Source: Granulicella sp.
Lineage (GTDB): Bacteria > Acidobacteriota > Terriglobia > Terriglobales > Acidobacteriaceae
DNA length: 5,735 bases
Reading direction: 5' to 3'
NCBI GenBank assembly: GCA_003133205.1
Contig: PKWK01000160.1
Location: 279-6,013, forward strand
Position numbers and translations under genes: made by a program. Below the pieces are notes generated by a model. The model was not told the origin of the DNA, did not search any database, and saw only the letters and a program-made list of their open reading frames with translations. Position 1 is the first letter of the stretch; each line of letters opens with the position of its first letter. Shown one piece after another: positions 1 to 5,732 of this stretch.

Positions 1-70
1 GCTGAAACGACACGAATAGGCAGGTGCTCGCCGCAATTGCGAGTACCCCGAACTTCCGCCGAACTGACAT
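1..70 (-). CDS. N-terminus of an exported protein (partial, cut by window edge)
   Basis: The first 23 codons of a leftward gene are present and the rest lies outside the window. The ATG is at 70-68, preceded by GAGG with a 7-nt spacer, which is a good ribosome binding site. The peptide starts MSVRRKF and continues as an uninterrupted hydrophobic stretch (GVLAIAASTCLFVSF). This basic n-region followed by a hydrophobic core is the form of a Sec signal peptide or an N-terminal membrane anchor. The sequence AASTC is a poor lipobox, so a lipoprotein is unlikely. It lies 145 bp downstream of the permease stop on the same strand, so it could be read through from that operon or have its own promoter. 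The mature protein is not visible, so no function can be assigned. The weakness of the call is its length: 23 codons with no stop is not statistically strong by itself. Confidence 0.55.
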   Translation of the reverse strand, partial: MSVRRKFGVLAIAASTCLFVSFQ

Positions 71-106
71 TTTCAAACCTCGCTGGTTGACCCTTGGGTG
101 ATGAAC

Positions 107-138
107 GCCGGATGCGGGGAACAATCCACGCATTCGGC
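107..138. repeat. Inverted repeat, 10-bp arms, in the 145-bp spacer
   Basis: The arms are GCCGGATGCG (107-116) and CGCATTCGGC (129-138), separated by a 12-nt loop. Nine of ten positions are Watson-Crick pairs, and the remaining one is G-U if transcribed rightward or a C-A mismatch if leftward. It lies 37-68 nt upstream of the partial gene's start codon, so it would be in its 5' leader or promoter. There is no T-tract on either side, so it is not a canonical intrinsic terminator. An operator for a dimeric regulator or a leader hairpin are both possible, and neither is shown. Confidence 0.35.
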
Positions 139-163
139 ACGAGGATGATAACTGAACTAACGG

Positions 164-199
164 GCGAACGCTAAGTCGGCCTGGAGGCGTGACGTTCGC
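164..199 (-). terminator. Possible terminator-like hairpin after the permease gene
   Basis: Perfect 7-bp arms GCGAACG (164-170) and CGTTCGC (193-199) enclose a 22-nt GC-rich loop. Inside the loop a short GCC-TGGA-GGC stem could also pair. Read on the minus strand it begins 16 nt after the permease stop codon, which is the right place for a transcript end. The downstream minus-strand sequence is CCGTTAGTTCAG, which has no U-run, so it would be a weak intrinsic terminator at best. It could instead be a 3'-end stabilising hairpin. Confidence 0.35.
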
Positions 200-215
200 G
201 TAGGGTCAGCCGCGG

Positions 216-2801
216 CTACTCGTCGCGCAGAACTTCGAGCGGTTTCTGGCCGAGGACGCGGTGGCTCGCGGCCCAGCCGGTGACTACGGTGAGCGCGGCA
301 ATTGTGAGCAGCGCGCCCAGGTTCAATAACAATTGAGACTTGTAGGCCACATTGAATACTCGGTTCTCCAGCACGCGAACAATCAGGTTCGCGAACCCGA
401 TTCCCACTATGCCCGCGACTAATCCGAGCACTGCGAACTCGATCGAGAAGATGGTGGCAATCCGCGCGCGGGTTGCGCCGAGTGTCTTCAAGACGACCAC
501 TTCGCGGATACGGCGATACCTGGTTCCAGCGATCGAAGACGCCAGGATGATGATGCCGGCGAAGATGGAGAACGCTGCCAGAAACTGAATGACGTAGGTA
601 ATCTGGATGACCACCGCACGCACGGTTTCGATCGCCTGGGCCACGTTGATGACGGTCACGGTCGGATAGGCCAGGTAGAGCGCGCGCTGGAACTGACTTA
701 CCTGCGCCGGAGCGACGTGCACGCCGCCATACCAGATGACGGGGAGGCCTTTCAGGGCAGCGTGCGGCAGGGTAAACTCGGCGCGCGAATAGGCATGCTG
801 TCCATTGGAACTTGTGAGCGCGACAACGTTCGCGTTGATCTGGGAATCCTGCGCTGCGAAGGTGATGATCGAACCCAGCTTTACGCCGAGCCGGTCTGCC
901 TGGCGCTGCGAGATTGCGACTTCGGGCCGAGTCTCGTCGGGCTTCCACCACTCTCCCGCGACGACCTTTGTGCCCGGAGGCGCTGCATCTGCCCATGTCA
1001 GATTGATGGACCGCAGCATTCGCCGCGGGGTGTTCTTCAGCTTCGCATGATCGGCGGCTACTCCGTCGATGGCTTCGATGCGCGATGTCGTTACGGGCAG
1101 CAGCTCAGGCTCGGCAGTTATCCCAGGCTGCGCTTTCAAGAGCGTGCGCATGCCGTTGATCTCGGTGTCGGCAATGTCGACCAGAAACACATTGGGAATG
1201 TTTGGTGCGGAGGCAATGTGCAACTCGGTGACTACGGCGCGCTGCACGAGGTAGACGGTCATGATTTGCATTACGCCCATGCCAAGCGCGGCAAGCAGCG
1301 CTGCCGACGGGTTTCCTGGGCGATACAGGTTGGCGAGGCCGTGACGAAGCGCGGAGGGTAAATGCAACCGCGTGCGATTGAGGAAGAACTTCAAGGCCCA
1401 CAGAAGCGCGGCTGAGGCGGCCAGCAAGATCAGCAGCACTCCGACGAGACCCGCCGAGAACCACTTGCCCACTTCCACCGAGTCGGACAGGGTCATCGCG
1501 ATCGCCGCCAATCCCGCGAGGATCAGAGCCGTTGCCACGATCTGGGCAATGTTCTTTGTAATTTTCTTGAGGACCGCCGACACAAATGGATCATCGTTCT
1601 CTTCCACAGCTCGCCGCAGGATCAGGATTGGCCGAACGCTGCGTATGTCCAGCAGAGGTGGAAGCGTGAACAATAACGTGGTGAGCACACCCGAGCCCAG
1701 GCCGACGAGAATTGCTCGCGGCTGAATATGTAACTGTGTTTGAACATCGAGCACCTTGGGCAGCACATGCGGGAATGCAAGCTGCACGGCGATACCAAAC
1801 AGAACACCCAGCACACCGCCCGCCAGTCCCAACAGAAGAGTCTGCAGGAGGTAGATCTTCATGATCTGCGTGCTGCGTGCGCCGAGCGACTTCATGATGG
1901 CGATGGTGTCCAGGCGCTGCTGCAGGTGTGCGCGCATCGCCATCGCGACGCCAACCGCGCCCAGTACAAGCGCCACCAGGCTCATCAGCGAGAGTAAGCT
2001 CGTCGCCTGGTCTAGCCCCTGCGTCACGGTAGGGTTGGCCTCGCGGTAGTCGGTCAACTGCGCCTCAGGGAGCAGAGTTTCGAGGCGCGCCTTCAGGTCC
2101 GCGATCGCTGTGTCCGATACGGGCCGGCCATCGGATGGTGGCGGGAGCTTGAACAGGAAGCGCTCGTTCGCATGATTGCCGGGTGCGAGCAGGCCGGTTG
2201 ACTCCAACGCGTCGCGCGACATCAACACGCGCGGACCGGCGGCGAAGCTTCCGGAGAGACGGTCGGGCTCGTTCACGACGGACGCGGCGATGCGGAACAA
2301 CTGTCCGCCCACCTTTAGATCGTCGCCCACATGAAGGCCGAGTCGCAGCAGCAGGTCGTCGCCAACAGCAACAGAGTGCGGGCCAAGCGCTGACTTCAAC
2401 CCGCTGGCCGGTGAGAGTTCCACCTCGCCGTAGAACGGATACAGCGCGGGGTCGACTGCCTTCACGGCAACCAGGATCGGGTCCATCGACTTTGGCGAAG
2501 AGGCCATCGAGAGCATCTCGGTCACGGTCGTTATCTGGACGCCGGTGGCGCGGATTTCATCGAGGTCTTGCTGTTGGCCGGGCGTGGGCTGCTGGAACAT
2601 TCGCGCAGCGAGGTCGGCCGCCATGATCGAACGGGCGCGCATCAGCAAGGTGGTGCGGAACGACGCGGAGAAGCCGCGCACGCCGGTCAGCGCCGCGACT
2701 CCAATCGCAACTGAAAGGAGTACAAACAGGAATTTGCTGCGCGAGGACCGCATTTCGCGGGCTGCGAGTTTGGCGGCGGAACGGTAAGAGAGGCTCGCCA
2801 T
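216..2801 (-). CDS. ybbP: YbbP-like ABC transporter permease with two FtsX domains (861 aa)
   Basis: This is the membrane subunit of a MacB/LolCDE-superfamily ABC transporter. Visible layout: helix 1 at about residues 24-44; a first extracytoplasmic domain at about 45-265; helices near 267-289, 316-342, 362-384, 414-437, 447-474 and 499-522; a second extracytoplasmic domain at about 523-730; then helices near 733-758, 783-809 and 823-846, giving ten in all. Two FtsX-type coupling motifs repeat: DTIAIMKSLGARSTQIM (298-314) and REVVVLKTLGATRARIA (766-782). This shows an internal duplication. The length is slightly above E. coli YbbP (about 800 aa). The start ATG lies 2 bp after the ATPase stop and has no strong Shine-Dalgarno, so translation is probably coupled. 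The likely job is mechanical coupling of ATP hydrolysis to periplasmic handling of a lipid-like substrate, and the substrate itself is unknown. A LolC/E-type role is less likely because those permeases have four helices. Confidence 0.9.
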   Translation of the reverse strand: MASLSYRSAAKLAAREMRSSRSKFLFVLLSVAIGVAALTGVRGFSASFRTTLLMRARSIMAADLAARMFQQPTPGQQQDLDEIRATGVQITTVTEMLSMASSPKSMDPILVAVKAVDPALYPFYGEVELSPASGLKSALGPHSVAVGDDLLLRLGLHVGDDLKVGGQLFRIAASVVNEPDRLSGSFAAGPRVLMSRDALESTGLLAPGNHANERFLFKLPPPSDGRPVSDTAIADLKARLETLLPEAQLTDYREANPTVTQGLDQATSLLSLMSLVALVLGAVGVAMAMRAHLQQRLDTIAIMKSLGARSTQIMKIYLLQTLLLGLAGGVLGVLFGIAVQLAFPHVLPKVLDVQTQLHIQPRAILVGLGSGVLTTLLFTLPPLLDIRSVRPILILRRAVEENDDPFVSAVLKKITKNIAQIVATALILAGLAAIAMTLSDSVEVGKWFSAGLVGVLLILLAASAALLWALKFFLNRTRLHLPSALRHGLANLYRPGNPSAALLAALGMGVMQIMTVYLVQRAVVTELHIASAPNIPNVFLVDIADTEINGMRTLLKAQPGITAEPELLPVTTSRIEAIDGVAADHAKLKNTPRRMLRSINLTWADAAPPGTKVVAGEWWKPDETRPEVAISQRQADRLGVKLGSIITFAAQDSQINANVVALTSSNGQHAYSRAEFTLPHAALKGLPVIWYGGVHVAPAQVSQFQRALYLAYPTVTVINVAQAIETVRAVVIQITYVIQFLAAFSIFAGIIILASSIAGTRYRRIREVVVLKTLGATRARIATIFSIEFAVLGLVAGIVGIGFANLIVRVLENRVFNVAYKSQLLLNLGALLTIAALTVVTGWAASHRVLGQKPLEVLRDE

Positions 2802-2803
2802 GG

Positions 2804-3529
2804 CTAGACGCCCATGGCCACGGGTGCGGGCGGCGGTGGAACCCCAGTTGTGCGGTTGGGGCAGAGTTCGTCGGAGATGATCAGCCCGTCGCGCAGTACG
2901 ATCCGGCGGCCGGCATACGCCGCCAGGACGGGATCATGCGTGACCAGTACGAGCGTCGTTCCTTCGATGCGGTTCAGTTCGAGCAACAGTTCCAGCACGT
3001 GCGCGCCGTTGGTAGTGTCGAGGTTTCCTGTCGGCTCATCCGCGAGAACGATCGGCGGTCGTAGCACGAAGGCACGCGCCAGCGCCACTCGCTGCTGCTC
3101 GCCGCCGGAGAGTTGCACCGGGTAATGATCCATCCGGTCGCTGAGCCCGACGCTGGTGAGCAGTTGGCGGGCGCGCGGCAGGCCATCTCCCTCGGCGTTC
3201 AGTTCATGCGGCAAGAGGACGTTCTCGAGCGCTGTGAGGGTCGGGATCAACTGGTACGACTGGAAGACGAACCCGACTGCCTTGCCGCGCACCTGCGCCA
3301 ACTTGTCCTCGGGCAGGTAGCTGATGGCGGTCCCGTTGAGATGAACATTGCCCGCGCTGGGCGTATCCAGCCCGGCTAGCAGGCCCAACAGCGTCGATTT
3401 GCCACTTCCCGAGGGGCCCATGATGGCGACGAACTCGCCTTTCGCGATGGTGAAGTCGAGGCCTCTGAGAATGTCGACCGTTCGCGGGCCATTGCGAATC
3501 GATTTTCGCAATCCATCCACCACAATCAT
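2804..3529 (-). CDS. ybbA: YbbA-like ABC transporter ATP-binding protein (241 aa)
   Basis: This is the cytoplasmic ATPase that powers the adjacent permease. All motifs are intact: Walker A GPSGSGKST at residues 38-46, Q-loop Gln90, signature LSGGEQQ at 140-146, Walker B IVLADE at 160-165, D-loop NLD at 169-171 and H-loop His198. VGFVFQS (85-91), followed by LIPTLTALENV (94-104), resembles E. coli YbbA closely and fits the YbbA/LolD/MacB group. A Pro-rich tail (about 222-241) is extra compared with YbbA (228 aa). I chose ATG at 3529-3527 because the conserved fold starts there (MIVVDGLRKS) and AGGG lies 8 nt upstream. GTG at 3559-3557 (251 aa, GGAG 11 nt upstream) and GTG at 3592-3590 are in-frame alternatives. 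The frame stays open as far as 3823, but that would run into the divergent esterase gene. The gene ends 2 bp before the permease start, forming an operon. Confidence 0.92.
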   Translation of the reverse strand: MIVVDGLRKSIRNGPRTVDILRGLDFTIAKGEFVAIMGPSGSGKSTLLGLLAGLDTPSAGNVHLNGTAISYLPEDKLAQVRGKAVGFVFQSYQLIPTLTALENVLLPHELNAEGDGLPRARQLLTSVGLSDRMDHYPVQLSGGEQQRVALARAFVLRPPIVLADEPTGNLDTTNGAHVLELLLELNRIEGTTLVLVTHDPVLAAYAGRRIVLRDGLIISDELCPNRTTGVPPPPAPVAMGV

Positions 3530-3627
3530 CGGTTGCACCCTGTTTGTGTCTTCGCTCACGGAACCAAAGTCTCCCTCTGCGCCGGTCGTCACGCCGCAGG
3601 AATTCACATCTTTGATACGTTGGAACG
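3530..3627. promoter_or_regulatory. Divergent intergenic region between transporter operon and esterase
   Basis: These 98 bp separate the start codons of two oppositely oriented genes, so promoters for both must lie here or inside the opposing genes. I see no convincing sigma-70 -35/-10 pair on either strand. The leftward gene has AGGG 8 nt before its ATG, and a stronger GAGGGAG 11 nt before the alternative GTG at 3559. The rightward esterase has only GGA close to its ATG, a poor ribosome binding site. The shared region makes co-regulation of the two transcripts plausible. Confidence 0.5.
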
Positions 3628-4386
3628 ATGCGGAAAGTTTATTCTCTCTCGATTCTAGCGGGTTTGTTGCTTGCGGTATCGGGATGCCGCGCGAACACAG
3701 CCTCCAATTCCGCTGCAGTTTCCCATCCGGAGTCGGCGGCGTCGAATTCGCCCATGTCCGGGGAGCCGGGTGGTAAGTCGAGTACTGGCACCGCAACGCG
3801 GGAGACGGTCTCCAAGCCTGCACACAGCGATGACTCGCGGCCGCTGCTGGTGTGTTTTGGCGACTCGCTGACCGCGGGGCTCGGCACGGAACCTGGCCAG
3901 AGCTACCCCGACTATCTTCAGACCGATCTCGACAAGCTCCACTACCATTACCGGGTCGACAACGAGGGCGTCAGCGGCAACACGACCAAGGACGGGGTTG
4001 AGCGCCTGCCGAATATCCTAGCGCTGCATCCGGCGGTGGTTGTTGTGGAGTTCGGCGGCAACGATGGGCTGCGCGGGCTGCGGGTCGAGGATACGCGGGA
4101 GAATCTCGACGAGATTGTGGGCACGCTGAAGCGGGCGGGCATCAAGGTTGCGCTCGCCGGCATCACTCTGCCACCCGACTACGGGGAGGACTATATCCAG
4201 AAATTCAACGAGACTTATATCGTGATTGCAAAGAAGTACGGTGTCCCCATGCTGCCGTTCCTGCTTAAGGGTGTGTACGGCGTTCCGGGAATGATGCAGC
4301 GGGACGAAACTCACGCGACCGCGAAGGGCAATGCGATTGTGGCGCGAAATGTTGTTCCGCTGGTCCTGCCGCTGTTGAAGAAGTAG
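3628..4386 (+). CDS. tesA: TesA-like SGNH/GDSL esterase, predicted lipoprotein (252 aa)
   Basis: This is a hydrolase of ester or thioester bonds in lipid-like substrates, acting outside the cytoplasmic membrane. The N-terminus MRKVYSLSILAGLLLAVSGC is a type II signal peptide with lipobox VSGC, so Cys20 should be lipidated. Residues 21-70 form a Ser/Thr/Gly/Pro-rich linker. The SGNH blocks follow in order: block I FGDSLTAGLG (nucleophile Ser80), block II SGN (Gly117), block III GGNDGLRG (Asn145) and block V DETH (Asp226, His229). GGNDGLRG, LPPDYGEDY and VPMLPF closely match E. coli TesA, which is a soluble periplasmic thioesterase/lysophospholipase/protease I. The catalytic domain (about 180 aa) is complete. 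The start was chosen because it is the only one that gives the full signal peptide, although its ribosome binding site is weak. It is divergent from ybbA exactly as tesA is in E. coli. The specific substrate is unknown, and 'arylesterase' is the usual alternative label. Confidence 0.92.
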   Translation: MRKVYSLSILAGLLLAVSGCRANTASNSAAVSHPESAASNSPMSGEPGGKSSTGTATRETVSKPAHSDDSRPLLVCFGDSLTAGLGTEPGQSYPDYLQTDLDKLHYHYRVDNEGVSGNTTKDGVERLPNILALHPAVVVVEFGGNDGLRGLRVEDTRENLDEIVGTLKRAGIKVALAGITLPPDYGEDYIQKFNETYIVIAKKYGVPMLPFLLKGVYGVPGMMQRDETHATAKGNAIVARNVVPLVLPLLKK

Positions 4387-4439
4387 CTGGAACGAATCCT
4401 CCTTCCGCGTTGCCAGTTTTCGGCATCCAACACGAGTAA

Positions 4440-4445
4440 GAGGAG
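4440..4445 (+). promoter_or_regulatory. Shine-Dalgarno that fixes a TTG start
   Basis: GAGGAG lies 6 nt before the TTG at 4452-4454, which is ideal strength and spacing. An in-frame TAA at 4437-4439 blocks any start further upstream, and the next in-frame ATG (4503) would remove the basic end of the signal peptide. TTG is therefore the only good start. Confidence 0.85.
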
Positions 4446-4451
4446 ACCACC

Positions 4452-4832
4452 TTGAACGCTAGACCGGATTGGAAGTCAAAACTATTTGTCGGCGCCCTGA
4501 CCATGGCCGCCATCACGGCTACCGGTTTCACTACTCCGGCGTCCGCACAGATCGGCATCGTCATCGGCCGCCAGCCGCCGCCACCCTTGCGTTATGAGCG
4601 TCGTCCGCCGATGCCTGGCGAAGGCTATGCCTGGGTCGACGGTTACTGGGGCAATAACGGAGGCCGATATGTATGGGTTGCCGGACGCTGGGATCGCCCG
4701 CCGTACGCTGGTGCGTATTGGAGCCATCCGCACTACGACCACTACCAGGACGGCTGGCACTTGCATGAAGGCCACTGGGACCGCGAGGATCATGGTGATC
4801 ACCACGACGATCATCACGACGACCGCCGCTAA
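4452..4832 (+). CDS. Small secreted WXXGXW-repeat protein with His/Asp-rich tail (126 aa)
   Basis: The function is unknown. It starts with TTG (see the Shine-Dalgarno entry). Residues 1-32 are a Sec signal peptide: basic start, hydrophobic LFVGALTMAAITATGF, and a likely cut after PASA (residue 32). The mature part begins with a Pro-rich stretch (QPPPPLRYERRPPMPGEGY). It then carries WXXGXW repeats: WVDGYW (61-66), WVAGRW (75-80) and a degenerate LHEGHW (104-109). This resembles the YXWXGXW/BcpO-related repeat family of small exported proteins. The tail (113-126) alternates His and Asp, including HHDDHHDD, and could bind divalent metal. That is inference from composition only. The gene follows the esterase after 65 bp, so the two may share a transcript. 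No clear terminator or promoter is seen between them. An insertion sequence begins a few bases after its stop codon. Confidence 0.85.
   Translation: MNARPDWKSKLFVGALTMAAITATGFTTPASAQIGIVIGRQPPPPLRYERRPPMPGEGYAWVDGYWGNNGGRYVWVAGRWDRPPYAGAYWSHPHYDHYQDGWHLHEGHWDREDHGDHHDDHHDDRR
4800..4823 (+). repeat. Tandem 12-bp coding repeat (HHDD twice)
   Basis: CACCACGACGAT (4800-4811) is followed directly by CATCACGACGAC (4812-4823), with 10 of 12 bases identical and both encoding HHDD. The differences are synonymous third positions, which suggests an older duplication kept at the protein level. The copy number could vary between strains. Confidence 0.65.
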
Positions 4833-4835
4833 GAG

Positions 4836-4839
4836 CTAG
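4836..4839. repeat. IS target site, left copy (CTAG, TA core)
   Basis: CTAG borders the left IS end, and the same four bases (5732-5735) border the right end. The outer G/C pair can also be counted as IS terminus, so the duplication may be TA (4837-4838 and 5733-5734) or CTAG. IS427-group elements are known for short TA-containing targets. Because CTAG is palindromic, the exact edge is ambiguous. Confidence 0.6.
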
Positions 4840-4855
4840 AGCTAGTTGCATAAAT
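4839..4855 (+). repeat. Left terminal inverted repeat of the IS
   Basis: GAGCTAGTTGCATAAAT matches the right end (reverse complement GAACTGGTTGCATAAAT) at 15 of 17 positions. The mismatches are at positions 3 and 6. The transposase stop codon (4842-4844) lies inside this repeat. Confidence 0.85.
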
Positions 4856-5656
4856 GCCTCAAGGTGATGAGGAGGCAGGCGCAGTGGAAGAAGCCTTGAA
4901 AGACGGTGAGGATGCGGTCGTAGCGGACCTGGATGCGGCGGAAGTTCTGCAGCCATGCGTTGGTACGTTCGATTTTCCAGCGTTTGCGGTAGCGGCGGAG
5001 CTTACGTTTGTCTTCAAACCGGCGATGGCGGTTGTTGCTGCGGTAAGGAGCGATGAGTTCTGTGCCGTGCCGTTGCAGCCGCAAGCGCAGCGGGTCGGAG
5101 TCGTAACCGCGATCGGCAATCACGCGCCGCAGGCGGGACCGGGGACGTCCACCGCCACTGCGCGGCACCTTCACCTGTTGGAGCGTGCTTTCCGCCAGCC
5201 GGTGTTCGGAGATCTGCGCGGACGCGAGTTGCGCTCCGATAGGTACGCCGTGGCCGTCGACCACCACCATGCACTTCGTACCTTTCCCACGACGTGTCTT
5301 GCCGACTCCGAGGCCCCTTTTTTCGCGGTCACAAAGGTCGCGTCCAGAAACGCCTCCTCCCAGTCCAACAGCCTGCGCTCGTCCATCTGTGCCAGCAGCT
5401 TCCGCCAGGCCCGCAGCCAGACACCCTGCTCCTCCCACATCCGTAACCGCCGCCAGCAGGTGGAACCGTCTGGATACTCGTCCGGCAGATCGCGCCACCG
5501 CGCTCCGGTGCGCAGAACCCATACAATCCCCTGGAAACACGCTCGGTTGGACGCCCATGGACGACCACGCCCATCCTTGCGCCGCTTCGGCTCGGGAAAC
5601 AACGGTGCCAACACTGCCCACTGCTCTTCGCTCAACAAAGCCTGTCGCTTCTTCAT
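4842..5656 (-). CDS. IS5-family DDE transposase, OrfAB by frameshift (about 271 aa)
   Basis: This is the full transposase, which cuts and rejoins the IS ends. It is read from ATG 5656 for 113 codons, then in the -1 frame from the A6 run (5323-5318) to the stop at 4842, giving 271 aa. In the fused numbering the catalytic triad is Asp105 (FLDATF), Asp182 (IADRGYDSD) and Glu230 (KIERTNAWL). The IS5 signature Y-2-R-3-E is present as Y223, R226 and E230, with Gln237 where many members have Lys. VVVDGHGVPIG (131-141) is the typical core strand. The N-terminal part is DUF4096-like and the rest is a DDE_Tnp_1-type nuclease. The start is forced by an in-frame TGA at 5668-5666, and the ribosome binding site is weak, as is common in IS elements. 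The second frame alone is open from 5690, but it lacks the first Asp and the conserved N-terminus. Confidence 0.82.
5171..5656 (-). CDS. IS transposase OrfA, unshifted product (161 aa)
   Basis: Without frameshifting, translation from ATG 5656 runs past the A6 run and stops at 5173-5171, giving 161 aa. Only the first 113 residues are meaningful. They begin MKKRQALLSEEQWAVLAPLFPEP, contain the conserved RTGARWRDLP (49-58) and the first catalytic Asp105. The remaining 48 residues are out-of-frame sequence that overlaps OrfB, with no family resemblance. In related elements such OrfA products bind the terminal repeats and can dampen transposition. That role is inferred here. Confidence 0.7.
   Translation of the reverse strand: MKKRQALLSEEQWAVLAPLFPEPKRRKDGRGRPWASNRACFQGIVWVLRTGARWRDLPDEYPDGSTCWRRLRMWEEQGVWLRAWRKLLAQMDERRLLDWEEAFLDATFVTAKKGASESARHVVGKVRSAWWWSTATAYLSERNSRPRRSPNTGWRKARSNR
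5318..5323 (-). other. A6 slippery run for -1 frameshift between IS OrfA and OrfB
   Basis: On the minus strand the OrfA frame reads GCG AAA AAA GGG GCC. Slipping back one base at the A6 run gives AGG GGC CTC, the OrfB frame. The join preserves a normal IS5 protein, with Asp105 before it and VVVDG after it. It may work by ribosomal -1 slippage or by RNA polymerase adding an A, and the sequence fits both. I see no strong downstream stem-loop. Confidence 0.7.
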
Positions 5657-5715
5657 AGAAGAAGCTCATCACCCAACCTGCCTCATCCAAAAGTCACTCT
5701 CTTGAGGCCATACCT

Positions 5716-5732
5716 ATTTATGCAACCAGTTC
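5716..5732 (-). repeat. Right terminal inverted repeat of the IS
   Basis: The reverse complement GAACTGGTTGCATAAAT pairs with the left end at 15 of 17 bases. A further 8-bp match, GCCTCAAG, lies immediately inside the left repeat (4856-4863) and, inverted, 7 nt further in on this side (5701-5708). Confidence 0.85.

Larger units (their letters stand above)
4839..5732 (-). mobile_element. Complete IS5-family (IS427-like) insertion sequence, about 894 bp
   Basis: The element has imperfect terminal inverted repeats (15 of 17 bp), TA/CTAG flanks, and one transposase encoded by two overlapping frames on the minus strand that fill almost its whole length. Size, two-frame organisation, short TA-type target and the N-terminal sequence (LSEEQWAVLAPLFPEP) all fit the IS427 group of IS5. 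Both frames are open and the DDE residues are present, so it could be active. It sits 3-6 bp after the stop codon of the WXXGXW gene and is oriented against it. The window ends at its outer flank, so the sequence beyond is unseen. Confidence 0.88.

Noticed and set aside
1..90. Plus-strand frame ending at TGA 88-90, possible tail of a rightward gene
   Set aside because: The same bases encode a well-formed signal peptide with a good Shine-Dalgarno on the minus strand, which is the better explanation. The plus-strand peptide shows nothing recognisable.
107..138. Intrinsic terminator call for this dyad
   Set aside because: There is no U-tract on either strand, the loop is 12 nt, and it is 78 nt from the permease stop codon.
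157..996. 279-codon minus-strand open frame overlapping the permease 3' part
   Set aside because: It overlaps the permease in another frame on the same strand. Its composition is Arg/Pro/Ala-rich without domains, typical of a shifted-frame shadow.
717..1361. 214-codon plus-strand open frame inside the permease
   Set aside because: It is antisense to the permease, has no ribosome binding site or family resemblance, and is Cys/Arg-rich in the manner of shadow frames.
2183..2626. 147-codon plus-strand Arg-rich open frame
   Set aside because: It is antisense to the permease. The extreme Arg content is a GC-rich artefact.
2804..3823. Extended 339-residue version of the ATPase
   Set aside because: The extra N-terminal segment overlaps the divergent esterase by about 200 bp, has no similarity to ABC proteins, and is not needed for the complete nucleotide-binding fold.
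4854..5705. 283-codon plus-strand open frame opposite the transposase
   Set aside because: It lies wholly antisense to a well-supported IS5 transposase and has no recognisable motifs. It also runs through the end region of the IS. Long antisense frames are expected in GC-rich coding DNA.
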